DNA from: Candidatus Ideonella esbjergensis
GTDB lineage: Bacteria > Pseudomonadota > Gammaproteobacteria > Burkholderiales > Burkholderiaceae_C
NCBI GenBank assembly: GCA_016710065.1
Contig: JADJLP010000015.1
Span: 1 to 64,000, forward strand
Reading direction: 5' to 3'
Length of the DNA stretch: 64,000 nucleotides
The position numbers were made by a program, and so were the translations under genes. A model generated the notes under the pieces. The model worked only from the letters and a program-made list of their open reading frames with translations, ran no database searches and was not told the origin of the DNA. This document shows positions 51,849 to 60,433 of this stretch, piece by piece (within the stretch, counting starts at the first letter, position 1; every line of letters starts with the position of its first letter).

Positions 51849-54392
51849 ATGAGCTTCCCCACCAGCCTGTCTGCCGGTTGGCCCCTCTGGGTAGGCTTGC
51901 TCTTGTTCGTGGCTGTGGCCTGGGTGCTGGCGCAGCAGATGCGCCGCCGCGCGGCCAGCCTGCGCGACAGCGAGGAGCGCTGGAAATTTGCGCTCGATGG
52001 CTCGGGCGACGGTGTCTGGGACGCCGACCTCGCCACGGGCCGAACGCTGTATTCACCGCGCTGGAAGACCATGCTGGGCCACACCGAAGCCGAGATCGGC
52101 ACGGCCTACGAGGAGTGGTCCAGTCGCATCCACCCCGACGACCTGGCCCGCGTGATGGCGCTGGAGCAGCAGTGCCACGACGGCCAGTCCGATCACTTCA
52201 TCGCCGAGTACCGCCTGCGCACCAAACTCGGCCGCTGGCTGTGGATGCTGGACCGGGGCAAGGTGGTGCGCCGCTCGGCCTCGGGCCGGGCGCTGCGCAT
52301 GATAGGCACGCACACCGACATCAGCGCGCGCAAGACCGCCGAAGCACGGCAAGGCGCCTACGCCGCCGCAATGACGCTGATCGCCACAGCCGCGCCACTG
52401 CCCGACATCCTGCAAACCATCGTGCGTGGCGTGGAAGTGCGCAGCGACTGGCTGTGCAGCATCCTGCTGCTGGAGGCCGATGGCGTGCACATCTCGGTGG
52501 GTGCAGCCCCCAGCCTGCCCGAGTTCTTCAACCAGGGCCTGGCGGGGCTGGCCATCGGGCCACAGGCGGGCTCCTGCGGCACGGCGATGTACCACGGCGA
52601 GCGCGTGATTGCCGAGGACATCGAGACCGACCCGCGCTGGGCGCCCTACCTGGCGCTGGCCCGGCAGGCCGGCCTGCGGGCCTGCTGGTCTGAGCCCATC
52701 CTCGGCCGCGACGGTGTGGTGCTGGGCAGCTTCGCGGCCTACCACCGCGAGCCGCGCACGCCCAGCACCGACGATCTTTCCGACATTGGCGAGGCCGCAC
52801 AGCTGGCCGCCGTGGCCATCGAGCGCCGGCGCAGCGACCTCTCGCTGCGCGACAGCGAAGAGCGCCTGCAGCGCGCGCTCGACGCCTCGCGCCTGGCGCT
52901 GTGGGATCTCGACCTGGACACCGGCGCCGTTTTTCTCTCGGACGCCTGGGCCGAGATGCTGGAAGGCCAGCGCCAGCCCACCCACACCAGCTTTGAAGCG
53001 CTGACCGCCCTGGTGCCCGACGAAGACCAGACCCGCATTGCGGGCGCCATGATGGACACGCTGCGCGGCCTGACGCCCAGCTACACCGTGGAACACCGGG
53101 TGCGCAGGCCCGACGGGCAGTTGCTGTGGGTGCGCAGCCAGGGCCGGGTCATCGAGCGCAATGCCCAAGGGCGTGCCCTGCGGGCCGTGGGCACCAACCG
53201 CAACATCACCGCGCGCAAGGAGAGCGAAGCCCTGCGCCACACCCTGGAAGCGCAGTTGCGCGAAGCCCAGAAGCTGGAGGCCATCGGCATCCTAGCCGGC
53301 GGCATCGCGCACGATTTCAACAACATCATGGCGGCCATCCTGGGCAATGTGGCCCTGGCCCGGCAAGACGTGGGCGAAGGCCACCCGGCCCTGGCCAGCC
53401 TGGTGCAGATCCACAAGGCCGGCTTGCGCGCGCGCAACCTGGTACAGCAGATCCTGGCCTTCAGCCGCCGGCAGCCCGAAGCCTTCGTGCGCCAGGCCTT
53501 GCGCCCACTGGTCGAAGAAACCGTGGCCATGCTGCGCTCCATGGCGGGCCATGGGGTCACCATCAGCGCCCAGCTGTGCAACCAGCCTGTGGACGCCCTG
53601 GCCAACCCTACCCAGCTGCAGCAAGTGCTGATGAACCTGGGCACCAACGCCTGGCAGGCCATGCACCATGATCGTGGCCACATCGAGATCGGCCTGGCCG
53701 AAGTGCACTTTGCCGACGATGGCCGGCCACGCCCCGGCACCTTGCCCCACGGCGGCTATGTGCACCTGTGGGTCAAGGACGACGGCTGCGGCATGGACGA
53801 GGCCACGCGGCAACACATCTTCGAGCCCTTCTTCACCACCAAGCCCGTGGGCCAGGGCACGGGCCTGGGCCTGGCGGTGGCTCACGGCATCGTCGAGGCC
53901 CACCACGGCGCCATCACGGTCACCACCGCGCCCGGGCAAGGCAGCCGGTTCGACGTCTACCTGCCCCTGGTGGAGCATGAAAGCCTGCCGATGCCGCTGG
54001 ACGCACTGCCGCCGCAGCCGCTGGGCCAAGGCCAGCACGTGCTGTATGTGGACGACGACGAGGTGATGGTCGAGATGGTGCAGCGCCTGCTGGAGCACCT
54101 GGGCTACCGCGCCACCTGCGTGCTGGACGCGCGCGAGGCCATCGCCATGGTGGAGCGCGAGCCGGCCCGCTTCGACGTGGTGGTGACCGACTACAACATG
54201 CCGCATTGCACCGGCCTGGACCTGGCCCGCGCGCTGGCCCCCTTGCGCCCCGACCTGCCGGTGGCCATCAGCACAGGCTACCTCTCCGACGAGTTGCGCG
54301 CCGGCGCCGCTGAGCTGGGTGTGCGTGGCCTGATGCAGAAGGAGCACACCTTCGAGGAGCTGGGCGCGCTGGTGCAGGGCGCGCTGCGCTGA
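51849..54392 (+). CDS. hybrid sensor histidine kinase with PAS-GAF-PAS
   Basis: 847 residues. One membrane helix at about 11-28, PAS domain (about 38-165: WKFALDGSGDGVWDADLATG), GAF domain (about 175-325: GSCGTAMYHGERVIAEDIET), second PAS (about 335-460), then HisKA with the phospho-acceptor in IAHDFNNIMAAILG (His488). HATPase follows (NLGTNAWQAMHH, DDGCGMDEATR, GQGTGLGLAVAHGIV), and a C-terminal receiver with Asp near 780 (VVVTDYNMPHCTG). It is an orphan hybrid kinase; no response regulator lies beside it. The signal is unknown. Confidence 0.93.
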   Translation: MSFPTSLSAGWPLWVGLLLFVAVAWVLAQQMRRRAASLRDSEERWKFALDGSGDGVWDADLATGRTLYSPRWKTMLGHTEAEIGTAYEEWSSRIHPDDLARVMALEQQCHDGQSDHFIAEYRLRTKLGRWLWMLDRGKVVRRSASGRALRMIGTHTDISARKTAEARQGAYAAAMTLIATAAPLPDILQTIVRGVEVRSDWLCSILLLEADGVHISVGAAPSLPEFFNQGLAGLAIGPQAGSCGTAMYHGERVIAEDIETDPRWAPYLALARQAGLRACWSEPILGRDGVVLGSFAAYHREPRTPSTDDLSDIGEAAQLAAVAIERRRSDLSLRDSEERLQRALDASRLALWDLDLDTGAVFLSDAWAEMLEGQRQPTHTSFEALTALVPDEDQTRIAGAMMDTLRGLTPSYTVEHRVRRPDGQLLWVRSQGRVIERNAQGRALRAVGTNRNITARKESEALRHTLEAQLREAQKLEAIGILAGGIAHDFNNIMAAILGNVALARQDVGEGHPALASLVQIHKAGLRARNLVQQILAFSRRQPEAFVRQALRPLVEETVAMLRSMAGHGVTISAQLCNQPVDALANPTQLQQVLMNLGTNAWQAMHHDRGHIEIGLAEVHFADDGRPRPGTLPHGGYVHLWVKDDGCGMDEATRQHIFEPFFTTKPVGQGTGLGLAVAHGIVEAHHGAITVTTAPGQGSRFDVYLPLVEHESLPMPLDALPPQPLGQGQHVLYVDDDEVMVEMVQRLLEHLGYRATCVLDAREAIAMVEREPARFDVVVTDYNMPHCTGLDLARALAPLRPDLPVAISTGYLSDELRAGAAELGVRGLMQKEHTFEELGALVQGALR

Positions 54393-54579
54393 ATGGACTC
54401 TCACCGGGCGTTGTTGAACGGCAGTGCTCGGCTTGCACCAGCGTGACCTGCGGGAAAAAGGGGGCTACGCTGAGGGCGCTGAGGTGACCATGTCGATTTG
54501 GCTCCTTGCCGTTCGTCTATGGCATGCGAGGCGCCCTCAGGCGGGCGCGCCGACGGGTCAACCCAACAGGAGTGAAGAC

Positions 54580-54948
54580 ATGTCCTACATCGATGGTTTC
54601 GTGATCGCGGTCCCCACCGCCAACAAGCAAAAGTTCATCGAGCACGCGCGCCAGCTCGACCCGATATTCATCGAAGTGGGCGCGATCCGCGTGATCGAGG
54701 CTTGGGGCGACGACGTTCCCGACGGCAAAGTCACCGACTTCCGCCGCGCAGTCCAGGCCACGGCCGAAGAGACGGTGGCCTTTTCGTGGATCGAATGGCC
54801 GGACAAGGCCACGCGCGACGCCGGCATGAAGAAGATCATGGAAGACCCGCGCATGGATCCGTCCACACCCGGCAACCCGCCCATGCCCTTCGACGGCAAA
54901 CGCATGATCTTCGGCGGCTTCGAACCGGTGGTCGAAGTGAAGGCTTGA
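54580..54948 (+). CDS. DUF1428 protein
   Basis: 122 residues from ATG at 54580 with a good Shine-Dalgarno (CAGGAGTGAAG). Family features: SYIDGFVIAVPTANKQKFIE, VIEAWGDDVPDGKVTDFRRA, VAFSWIEWPDKATRDAGMKK and FDGKRMIFGGFEP. DUF1428 proteins have a ferredoxin-like alpha/beta fold and no assigned function. A single gene. Confidence 0.93.
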   Translation: MSYIDGFVIAVPTANKQKFIEHARQLDPIFIEVGAIRVIEAWGDDVPDGKVTDFRRAVQATAEETVAFSWIEWPDKATRDAGMKKIMEDPRMDPSTPGNPPMPFDGKRMIFGGFEPVVEVKA

Positions 54949-55022
54949 GCCGGGGGCGGGGGCGAGGCACGCCCCTGGACGCGTCACGTGTCAGGGCGGG
55001 CGCCTGACGAAACTGTCGGCCC

Positions 55023-55445
55023 TCAGGCGCTGGTACGCCACCGCCGCCGCACGTCTGCGAGGAAGCGCTCTCGGTCTTCGCGCATGCTGCGGACGACTGC
55101 CGGGGGCGCGTCGGTCTGCACGTGACGAGCCGACCAGATGACGAGATCAACCAGGACAGGTGCCAGGTCGATACCCTTGGGGGATAGGCGGTAGATATAT
55201 CGCCGCGCATCCCTTGGGTCGCTCCGCTTCTCAATGATGTTCGCGCCCTCCAGCTTGCGCAGCCGGCTTGCCAGGACGTTGGACGCGATACCCTCGCCTC
55301 CCGCCAGGAAGTCGTTGTAGGTGCGTCTGCCCTTGAACATCAGGTCGCGCACGATGAGCAGCGACCAAGCGTCGCCCAGGAGCTCGAGCGCGATGCTGAT
55401 CGGGCAACCTGACCTGGGTTGACGAGGTGCGGCGGGCGTGGTCAT
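55023..55445 (-). CDS. HxlR-family transcriptional regulator
   Basis: 140 residues from ATG at 55445. A winged helix with the family pattern CPISIALELLGDAWSLLIVR (N-terminal Cys, often redox- or aldehyde-sensing), RTYNDFLAGGEGIASNVLAS (recognition helix) and RYIYRLSPKGIDLAPVLVDL. The frame extends to 55478, but starting at 55445 leaves the palindromic operator outside the gene. It is divergent from a small membrane protein gene that it probably controls together with itself. Confidence 0.9.
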   Translation of the reverse strand: MTTPAAPRQPRSGCPISIALELLGDAWSLLIVRDLMFKGRRTYNDFLAGGEGIASNVLASRLRKLEGANIIEKRSDPRDARRYIYRLSPKGIDLAPVLVDLVIWSARHVQTDAPPAVVRSMREDRERFLADVRRRWRTSA

Positions 55446-55470
55446 TGATCGGTCTCGATCATTGCACATC

Positions 55471-55496
55471 ACTTGCAAATAGCAAGTTAATTGCTA
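55471..55496. promoter_or_regulatory. overlapping palindromes, likely HxlR operator
   Basis: ACTTGC-AAATA-GCAAGT (55471-55487) overlaps TAGCAA-GTTAA-TTGCTA (55480-55496). Both are perfect 6-bp inverted repeats with 5-base spacers sharing the GCAA core. They lie 26 bp before the HxlR-type start and about 60 bp before the divergent gene, the expected place for an autoregulatory site. Confidence 0.65.
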
Positions 55497-55556
55497 GACT
55501 GGCGCATCTCTTGCGCCGGCAAACTTCGCCGGTAGGTTCCTCAGGAGGTCAAGGTC

Positions 55557-55991
55557 ATGCGAAAGTCCTTTTGGTTGGCCGTCTTGGCATATCTGGTGCC
55601 GACCTTTCCGCTGGGCTACTTCTGGCATCTGGTCATCTTTGCGGATCGCTACCATCGGCTCCAGATGTACCGGGATGATGTGATCATCCCGTTGGGCCTG
55701 GCCTCGATGGTGATCCAGGCGCTGGTCTTTGCATGGGCCTATCCGCGACTGTTTCCCCCCACGGGCATGCCATGGCAGCGCGGCGCCATCGCTTTCGGGT
55801 GCATCTTTGGCGCCATGGCCTGGTCGTTCGCGGTGCTGCCGGTCGCAGCCAAATATCGCATGTCATCGGTGCAAGACTTCATCGTGCTTGAAACCTGCTT
55901 CACGGCGCTTCAGTTCGCAGTCGTCGCACCGCTCATAGCTCTGGCGCACCGGCTTGGTGAGCACGAGGCGTCATCTACCGTATCGACCTGA
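55557..55991 (+). CDS. four-helix membrane protein
   Basis: 144 residues with four hydrophobic helices (about 5-27: FWLAVLAYLVPTFPLGYFWH; 44-63; 76-95: RGAIAFGCIFGAMAWSFAVL; 108-128: FIVLETCFTALQFAVVAPLI). A strong Shine-Dalgarno AGGAGGTC precedes the ATG. No family was recognised. It is divergent from the HxlR regulator and downstream of its palindromic site, so it is the likely target gene. Its end is 14 bp from the TfoX-like gene. Confidence 0.72.
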   Translation: MRKSFWLAVLAYLVPTFPLGYFWHLVIFADRYHRLQMYRDDVIIPLGLASMVIQALVFAWAYPRLFPPTGMPWQRGAIAFGCIFGAMAWSFAVLPVAAKYRMSSVQDFIVLETCFTALQFAVVAPLIALAHRLGEHEASSTVST

Positions 55992-56004
55992 TCGAGCGCC
56001 CGCC

Positions 56005-56331
56005 ATGCCCTACGACCCGGAGCTGGCTTGCAGAATGCGCGCGGCGCTGCAGTCGCGCGCCGGCGTGGTTGAGAAGAAGATGTTCGGTGGCTACTGCTGG
56101 ATGCTCCACGGAAACATGCTGTGTGGTGTCGAAGTCGGGCGCTTCATGTTCCGAGTCGGTGCGCAGCAGGAGTCCGATGCGCTGTCACGACCCGGGGCCT
56201 GTCCAATGGACATCACGGGCAAGCCGATGAAGGGCTTCGTGTGGGTCGATGCCCGCGAGACCGTCGGCACTGGACTTGATGCGTGGATCGATCTGGCAGC
56301 CAGCTATGTTGGCGGACTTCCGCCAAAGTAG
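56005..56331 (+). CDS. TfoX N-terminal domain protein
   Basis: 108 residues from ATG at 56005. The TfoX-N fold is recognisable: MRAALQSRAGVVEKKMFGGY, CWMLHGNMLCGVEVGRFMFR, KPMKGFVWVDARE. Stand-alone TfoX-N proteins are common in proteobacteria and have no proven competence role. It starts 14 bp after the membrane protein gene and may be co-transcribed. The following 200 bp (56332-56531) hold no gene. Confidence 0.88.
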   Translation: MPYDPELACRMRAALQSRAGVVEKKMFGGYCWMLHGNMLCGVEVGRFMFRVGAQQESDALSRPGACPMDITGKPMKGFVWVDARETVGTGLDAWIDLAASYVGGLPPK

Positions 56332-56531
56332 CCGCATGTTCAAGGCGCGATTGGGCAAAGCGCCTGCCGAGCAGCCTGCAGGCCGCGTCAAACCGCGGCA
56401 CCTTTGCTGAGTCGAACGACCTCCGCCGTGCCAGGGGTGTGCGAAGAGCGTCAGCTCTCCTGATACGCGACAGGCTGTTTTTTGGGTCGAAGCACGCAGA
56501 CCCCCGATCAGGGCCGCCGCACCGCGCGGTG

Positions 56532-57551
56532 CTACTCCACCGTCACCCGGTCGCGCCCGCTGCGTTTGGCGCGGTACAGGGCGGCATCGGCCCGCGCGAT
56601 CAGGGCTTGCTCGTCGTCACCGGGCTTGAGCGCGGTGACCCCGCCCGAGAGGGTGACGGTGAGCAGCACCTCGTTCGAGCCGCGCTGGCGTATGCGCATG
56701 GCGCGGGTGCGGTTGCGCACGGCCTCGGCCAGCGCGGTGGCCTGCACCACGGTGGCCTCGGGCATCACGATGGCGAACTCCTCGCCACCAAAGCGCGCGG
56801 CCACGTGGGCGGGGTCGGTAACGGTGTTGCGCAGCACCTCGCCCAAGGCTTGCAGCACCTTGTCGCCTATCAGGTGACCGTGGGTGTCGTTGACGTTCTT
56901 GAAGTGGTCAATGTCCAGCATCACCAGGCAGCCTTGGCTGTCTGCACTGGCCGGCTGGGCCACCATGCGCTGCAGCTTCTGGTCAAAGCCACGCCGGTTC
57001 AGGACGCCGGTGAGCGGGTCCACAAAGGCTTCGCTGCGGGCCCGGTCCAGGTCCAGGCGCAAACGGTTGATCTCGTCCTTGCTGGCCTTGAACTCCTGCT
57101 GCAGCACGTCCACCGAGCCGCGCATCTTCATCACACCGCTCAGCACGTCCTGCAGCTGCGGCGCCAGCTGGGGCGAATCGGTGCCCGCCAGGGTGGCCGT
57201 CAGGCTGTCCAGCTGGTCGCCAAAGGCGCCCGCATGCTGGCCGGTGTTGGTGGCCGTCTGCACCACGCCAGCCATCAGGCGCTGCATGTCGCTGCTGATG
57301 CGCTCCAGCGCCGCCCCGTCCGCCGGGGCGATGCATTGGTTGTACAGGCGCAGCACCATCTCGTCGTCCAGCACGGCCTGCTCGGCTTCCAGCCTTTGCA
57401 GCATCGCGTTGAGCCTGGGGTTGATGCCCGCCGCGTGCTCGTACCAGACGGTGAAGGTGATGGGGTTGAAGGCGGCCGGGTGCTTGCCCATCTGGGCCAA
57501 GGTCAGCCGCAGGACTTCGGCCGACCTGTCCTTGTTTTGCTCGTAGCGCAT
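56532..57551 (-). CDS. cytoplasmic diguanylate cyclase in the rpf-like operon
   Basis: 339 residues, no membrane helix. A helical N-terminal domain (about 1-165: RLTLAQMGKHPAAFNPITFT and a coiled coil INRLRLDLDRARSEAF) is followed by a GGDEF domain with DPLTGVLNRRGFD, MLDIDHFKNVNDTHGHLIGD and active site GGEEF (255-259). The RxxD inhibitory site is absent (DPAH at that place), so product feedback may be lost. It lies 76 bp downstream of the hybrid kinase gene in the same direction and is probably the output of that signalling operon. Confidence 0.92.
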   Translation of the reverse strand: MRYEQNKDRSAEVLRLTLAQMGKHPAAFNPITFTVWYEHAAGINPRLNAMLQRLEAEQAVLDDEMVLRLYNQCIAPADGAALERISSDMQRLMAGVVQTATNTGQHAGAFGDQLDSLTATLAGTDSPQLAPQLQDVLSGVMKMRGSVDVLQQEFKASKDEINRLRLDLDRARSEAFVDPLTGVLNRRGFDQKLQRMVAQPASADSQGCLVMLDIDHFKNVNDTHGHLIGDKVLQALGEVLRNTVTDPAHVAARFGGEEFAIVMPEATVVQATALAEAVRNRTRAMRIRQRGSNEVLLTVTLSGGVTALKPGDDEQALIARADAALYRAKRSGRDRVTVE

Positions 57552-57627
57552 GTCTGTAGCTCCTGAGTCCCAACGACTCGTTGTAGGTTGTGGCGTTTGA
57601 CGCCTTGTTCGGCCCGCTGCAGTGTCG

Positions 57628-59460
57628 TCACAGCCAGGCTTGCAGTTGCTCTTTCATCTGGGCGCGGGTGTAGGGCTTGGTCAGGTGGCCGTCCATGCCA
57701 GCCTCGCGGGTGCGGGCGATGTCGTCGTCGTAAGCGTTGGCGGTGAGCGCCACGATGGGTGTGCGGCGCAGGCCCAGCTGGGCTTCGCGCTCGCGCCAGC
57801 GCTGGGTGGTGGCATAGCCGTCCAGCGTGGGCATGTGGCAGTCCATGAACACGATGTCCACCGGACGGGTTTGCGCCAACGCCAGGGCCTCCATGCCGTC
57901 CTGGGCCTCCAGCACCGTCATGCCCAGAGATTCGAGTTGCGAGCGGGCGATGAGCCGGTTCACCGGGTCGTCCTCCACCACCAGCACTGTGCCGCTGAGC
58001 GGGCCCAGCAGGTCGAAGCCGCTGCTGACGGTGTCGGGCGCGGGCGGCGGCGGAGCGGCGTGGTGCTTGAGCAAGGTGACTGCGAACAAGAAGGTGGAGC
58101 CCATGCCGGGCTCGCTGGCGACCTCGATCTGCCCACCCATGGCCTCGACGATGCGCTGCGAGATCGTGAGCCCCAGGCCGGTGCCACGCCGGCTGCGCGC
58201 GCCCACCGGCGCCAGCTGCGAGAACGGTGCGAACAGGCGCAGCACATCCGCTTCGGCAATGCCCACGCCGGTGTCCTGCACCTCGAACAGCACGGTGGCG
58301 GTCTCGGCCTCGTTGGCCAGGCAGGCCACACCCAGGTTGACACCACCCCGGTCGGTGAACTTGATGGCGTTGCTGACCAGGTTGAGCAGCACCTGCTTGA
58401 GGCGCTGGGCGTCGCCGATGACCCAGTCGGGCAGTTGTTCGTCGCAGTGCAGCTTGAGGTTCAGGCCCTTGGATTCGGCGTTGGCGCGGAACAGGCCCAC
58501 CACCTGGGCCGCCAGATCGCGCAGCGAAAGCGGCGCCTGTTGCAGCGTGAGCTTGCCGGCCTCGATCTTGGCGTGGTCCAGCACGTCGTTGAGGATGGCC
58601 ATCAGTGACTGGCCTGAGGCCCCGGCCGTGCGCACCAGGTGGCGCTGCTCGTCGTTGAGTGGTGTGCGCCTGAGCATCTCCAGCGAGCCCAGCACGCCGT
58701 TCATGGGGGTGCGTATCTCGTGGCTCATGGTGGCCAGAAACTGCGACTTGGCCAGCGCGCCGGCTTCGGCAGCCTCCTTGGCCTTCACCAGCGCCTCGTT
58801 GGCTGCCTCGGCGTCTTCCTTGGCCTTGCGCAAGTGGCCGTTGGCGGCCTCGGCCTCCAGGCGGTGGGCAATGGCCCGAGCCGCCGTTTCGCGGTAAGGC
58901 TGCCCCGCCCTGAGCATGGTGACCGCATACACCAGCGAGAGCACGGCCACGGGCACCGAGTGCGCCGAGTTGACCAGCAGCGACACCAGGGCCATGGCCC
59001 CTACGGCCGGGAAGACAAACACCGGGTAAGACCACGGCACCATGGTCATGAAATGCGCGGCCACCGACACCGAACCCAGGTACATCATCAGAAACTCGAT
59101 GGCGGCGTGGTTGTCGAGGCGGGAGTAGATGCCCACCACGGCGGTGGCCCAGGCCACGCCCGCCAACACGGCGTTGAGGCGCAAGAGGGTCTCGATCTCG
59201 CCCACACGGTGGCCGGGCAGCAGCGTGGTGGTGTCGATGCGTGCCATCCACAGCCGCCAGACGGCGGAAGCCACCATCAGTGACAGCGTCAGGTTGGCGC
59301 CGCGCTGGGCGCCGGCCGAATAGCCCAGATAGGCGATGAAGGCACCGGCCACCAGCAACAGCGGCACGCTCTTGCCGGCATTGCGCAGCGCCAGCACCAG
59401 CAGCTCGTGCCGCACCTGGGAATCAATGTCCGGCGGCTCTGCTGTTTCAGACCTGCCCAT
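57628..59460 (-). CDS. membrane hybrid histidine kinase, RpfC-like position
   Basis: 610 residues. An N-terminal membrane domain of about six helices (residues 29-185), a coiled coil (AKEDAEAANEALVKAKEAAE), HisKA with MSHEIRTPMNG (His247), HATPase (LNLVSNAIKFTDRGGV, QDTGVGIAEAD, GTGLGLTISQRIVEAMGG), and one C-terminal receiver domain with VFMDCHMPTLDGYATTQ. Unlike classical RpfC it has no terminal HPt domain. It starts 28 bp after the RpfF-type gene and precedes a GGDEF gene, so it is the probable receptor for the fatty-acid signal. The ligand assignment is inference. Confidence 0.88.
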   Translation of the reverse strand: MGRSETAEPPDIDSQVRHELLVLALRNAGKSVPLLLVAGAFIAYLGYSAGAQRGANLTLSLMVASAVWRLWMARIDTTTLLPGHRVGEIETLLRLNAVLAGVAWATAVVGIYSRLDNHAAIEFLMMYLGSVSVAAHFMTMVPWSYPVFVFPAVGAMALVSLLVNSAHSVPVAVLSLVYAVTMLRAGQPYRETAARAIAHRLEAEAANGHLRKAKEDAEAANEALVKAKEAAEAGALAKSQFLATMSHEIRTPMNGVLGSLEMLRRTPLNDEQRHLVRTAGASGQSLMAILNDVLDHAKIEAGKLTLQQAPLSLRDLAAQVVGLFRANAESKGLNLKLHCDEQLPDWVIGDAQRLKQVLLNLVSNAIKFTDRGGVNLGVACLANEAETATVLFEVQDTGVGIAEADVLRLFAPFSQLAPVGARSRRGTGLGLTISQRIVEAMGGQIEVASEPGMGSTFLFAVTLLKHHAAPPPPAPDTVSSGFDLLGPLSGTVLVVEDDPVNRLIARSQLESLGMTVLEAQDGMEALALAQTRPVDIVFMDCHMPTLDGYATTQRWREREAQLGLRRTPIVALTANAYDDDIARTREAGMDGHLTKPYTRAQMKEQLQAWL

Positions 59461-59488
59461 CGGTCACCTCAGCCATGTGCATGCGCCC

Positions 59489-60433
59489 TCAGTCAAGGGT
59501 GGCCCACTGGCTGATGCCCGTGCGCTCCTCGCCCCAAGCCGTGTCCAGTTCCAGGCGTTTGACTTCCTCCACCACGCCCTCGGCACCGCCACCCACCTTG
59601 CGCATCTGCGCCTTGGCCAGGCGCTCCATCAGGCGCAGGTCGCGGTCGGTCAGCGTCAAGGCGGTTTCGGCCCAATGCGCCACGATCTGCGACATGGCTT
59701 CGTAGGTGATGGGCACGGTCATGCTACGGGCCCTGAGCGCGGCCAGCATGCCGCGCTGGCGTGCGTCCACCGAGCGGACGATGGTCTCGATGGCGGCCTC
59801 GCCCTCGCCGTCATCCACCACGTGGTCCACCAGGCCCCGGCTCAGCAGCTCCTGGGCGCTGTAGAGCTTGCCCGACAGGATCATCTCGTTGGCCACCGCA
59901 AAGCCGGCGCGGCGGATGGTGAAATTCCAGGCACCCATGCCGGGGAACAGGTTGAACAGCACCTCGGGAAATCCGGCCTGCGCACTGCGCTCGAAGATGA
60001 TCTGCTGGAACGGCAGCACCGATTCAAGGCCGCCGCCCAGGGTGTCGCCCTCCACCAGCACCGTGGTGCGTATGTCGCGCTCGGCCGCCTGCTCCACCCA
60101 CCACACCAGGTCGATGCAGCGGCGCCCATAGAGCTTGAGGGATTCGAGGTCGCGCGCCCTGACCAGCAGCACGAACAGCGACAGGTCGCCGCCAAAGTTG
60201 AAGACGCCGGGCACGTCCGAGGTCATCACATAGTGGCGCACCAGGCCGGGGTGGGCGCTGATGTCGTCGCAGGCGCGCTGCAACTCGGCCATCACCGCCA
60301 GGCTGTAGCACTGGATGGGTCGCACGTTCATGCTCACCCGCAGCAGGTGCAGCTCCTGGTTCCAGAGCAGCTGGATGTATTTGTAGCTGCGGCGAAGCTG
60401 TGGCGGCAGGGCGTCGTGGACCGGCAGGCTCAT
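59489..60433 (-). CDS. rpfF: RpfF-type DSF synthase (crotonase family)
   Basis: 314-residue crotonase-fold enzyme resembling RpfF, which makes cis-2-unsaturated fatty acid signals (DSF family) by dehydrating 3-hydroxyacyl-ACP and releasing the acid. The two catalytic Glu fit: Glu137 in GDTLGGGLESVL and Glu157 in AGFPEVLFNLFPGMGAW, the same 20-residue spacing as Glu141 and Glu161 of Xanthomonas RpfF. The RpfF-type C-terminal helix is present (ETALTLTDRDLRLMERLAKA). It overlaps the upstream diiron-protein gene by four bases and precedes a membrane kinase. Confidence 0.87.
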   Translation of the reverse strand: MSLPVHDALPPQLRRSYKYIQLLWNQELHLLRVSMNVRPIQCYSLAVMAELQRACDDISAHPGLVRHYVMTSDVPGVFNFGGDLSLFVLLVRARDLESLKLYGRRCIDLVWWVEQAAERDIRTTVLVEGDTLGGGLESVLPFQQIIFERSAQAGFPEVLFNLFPGMGAWNFTIRRAGFAVANEMILSGKLYSAQELLSRGLVDHVVDDGEGEAAIETIVRSVDARQRGMLAALRARSMTVPITYEAMSQIVAHWAETALTLTDRDLRLMERLAKAQMRKVGGGAEGVVEEVKRLELDTAWGEERTGISQWATLD

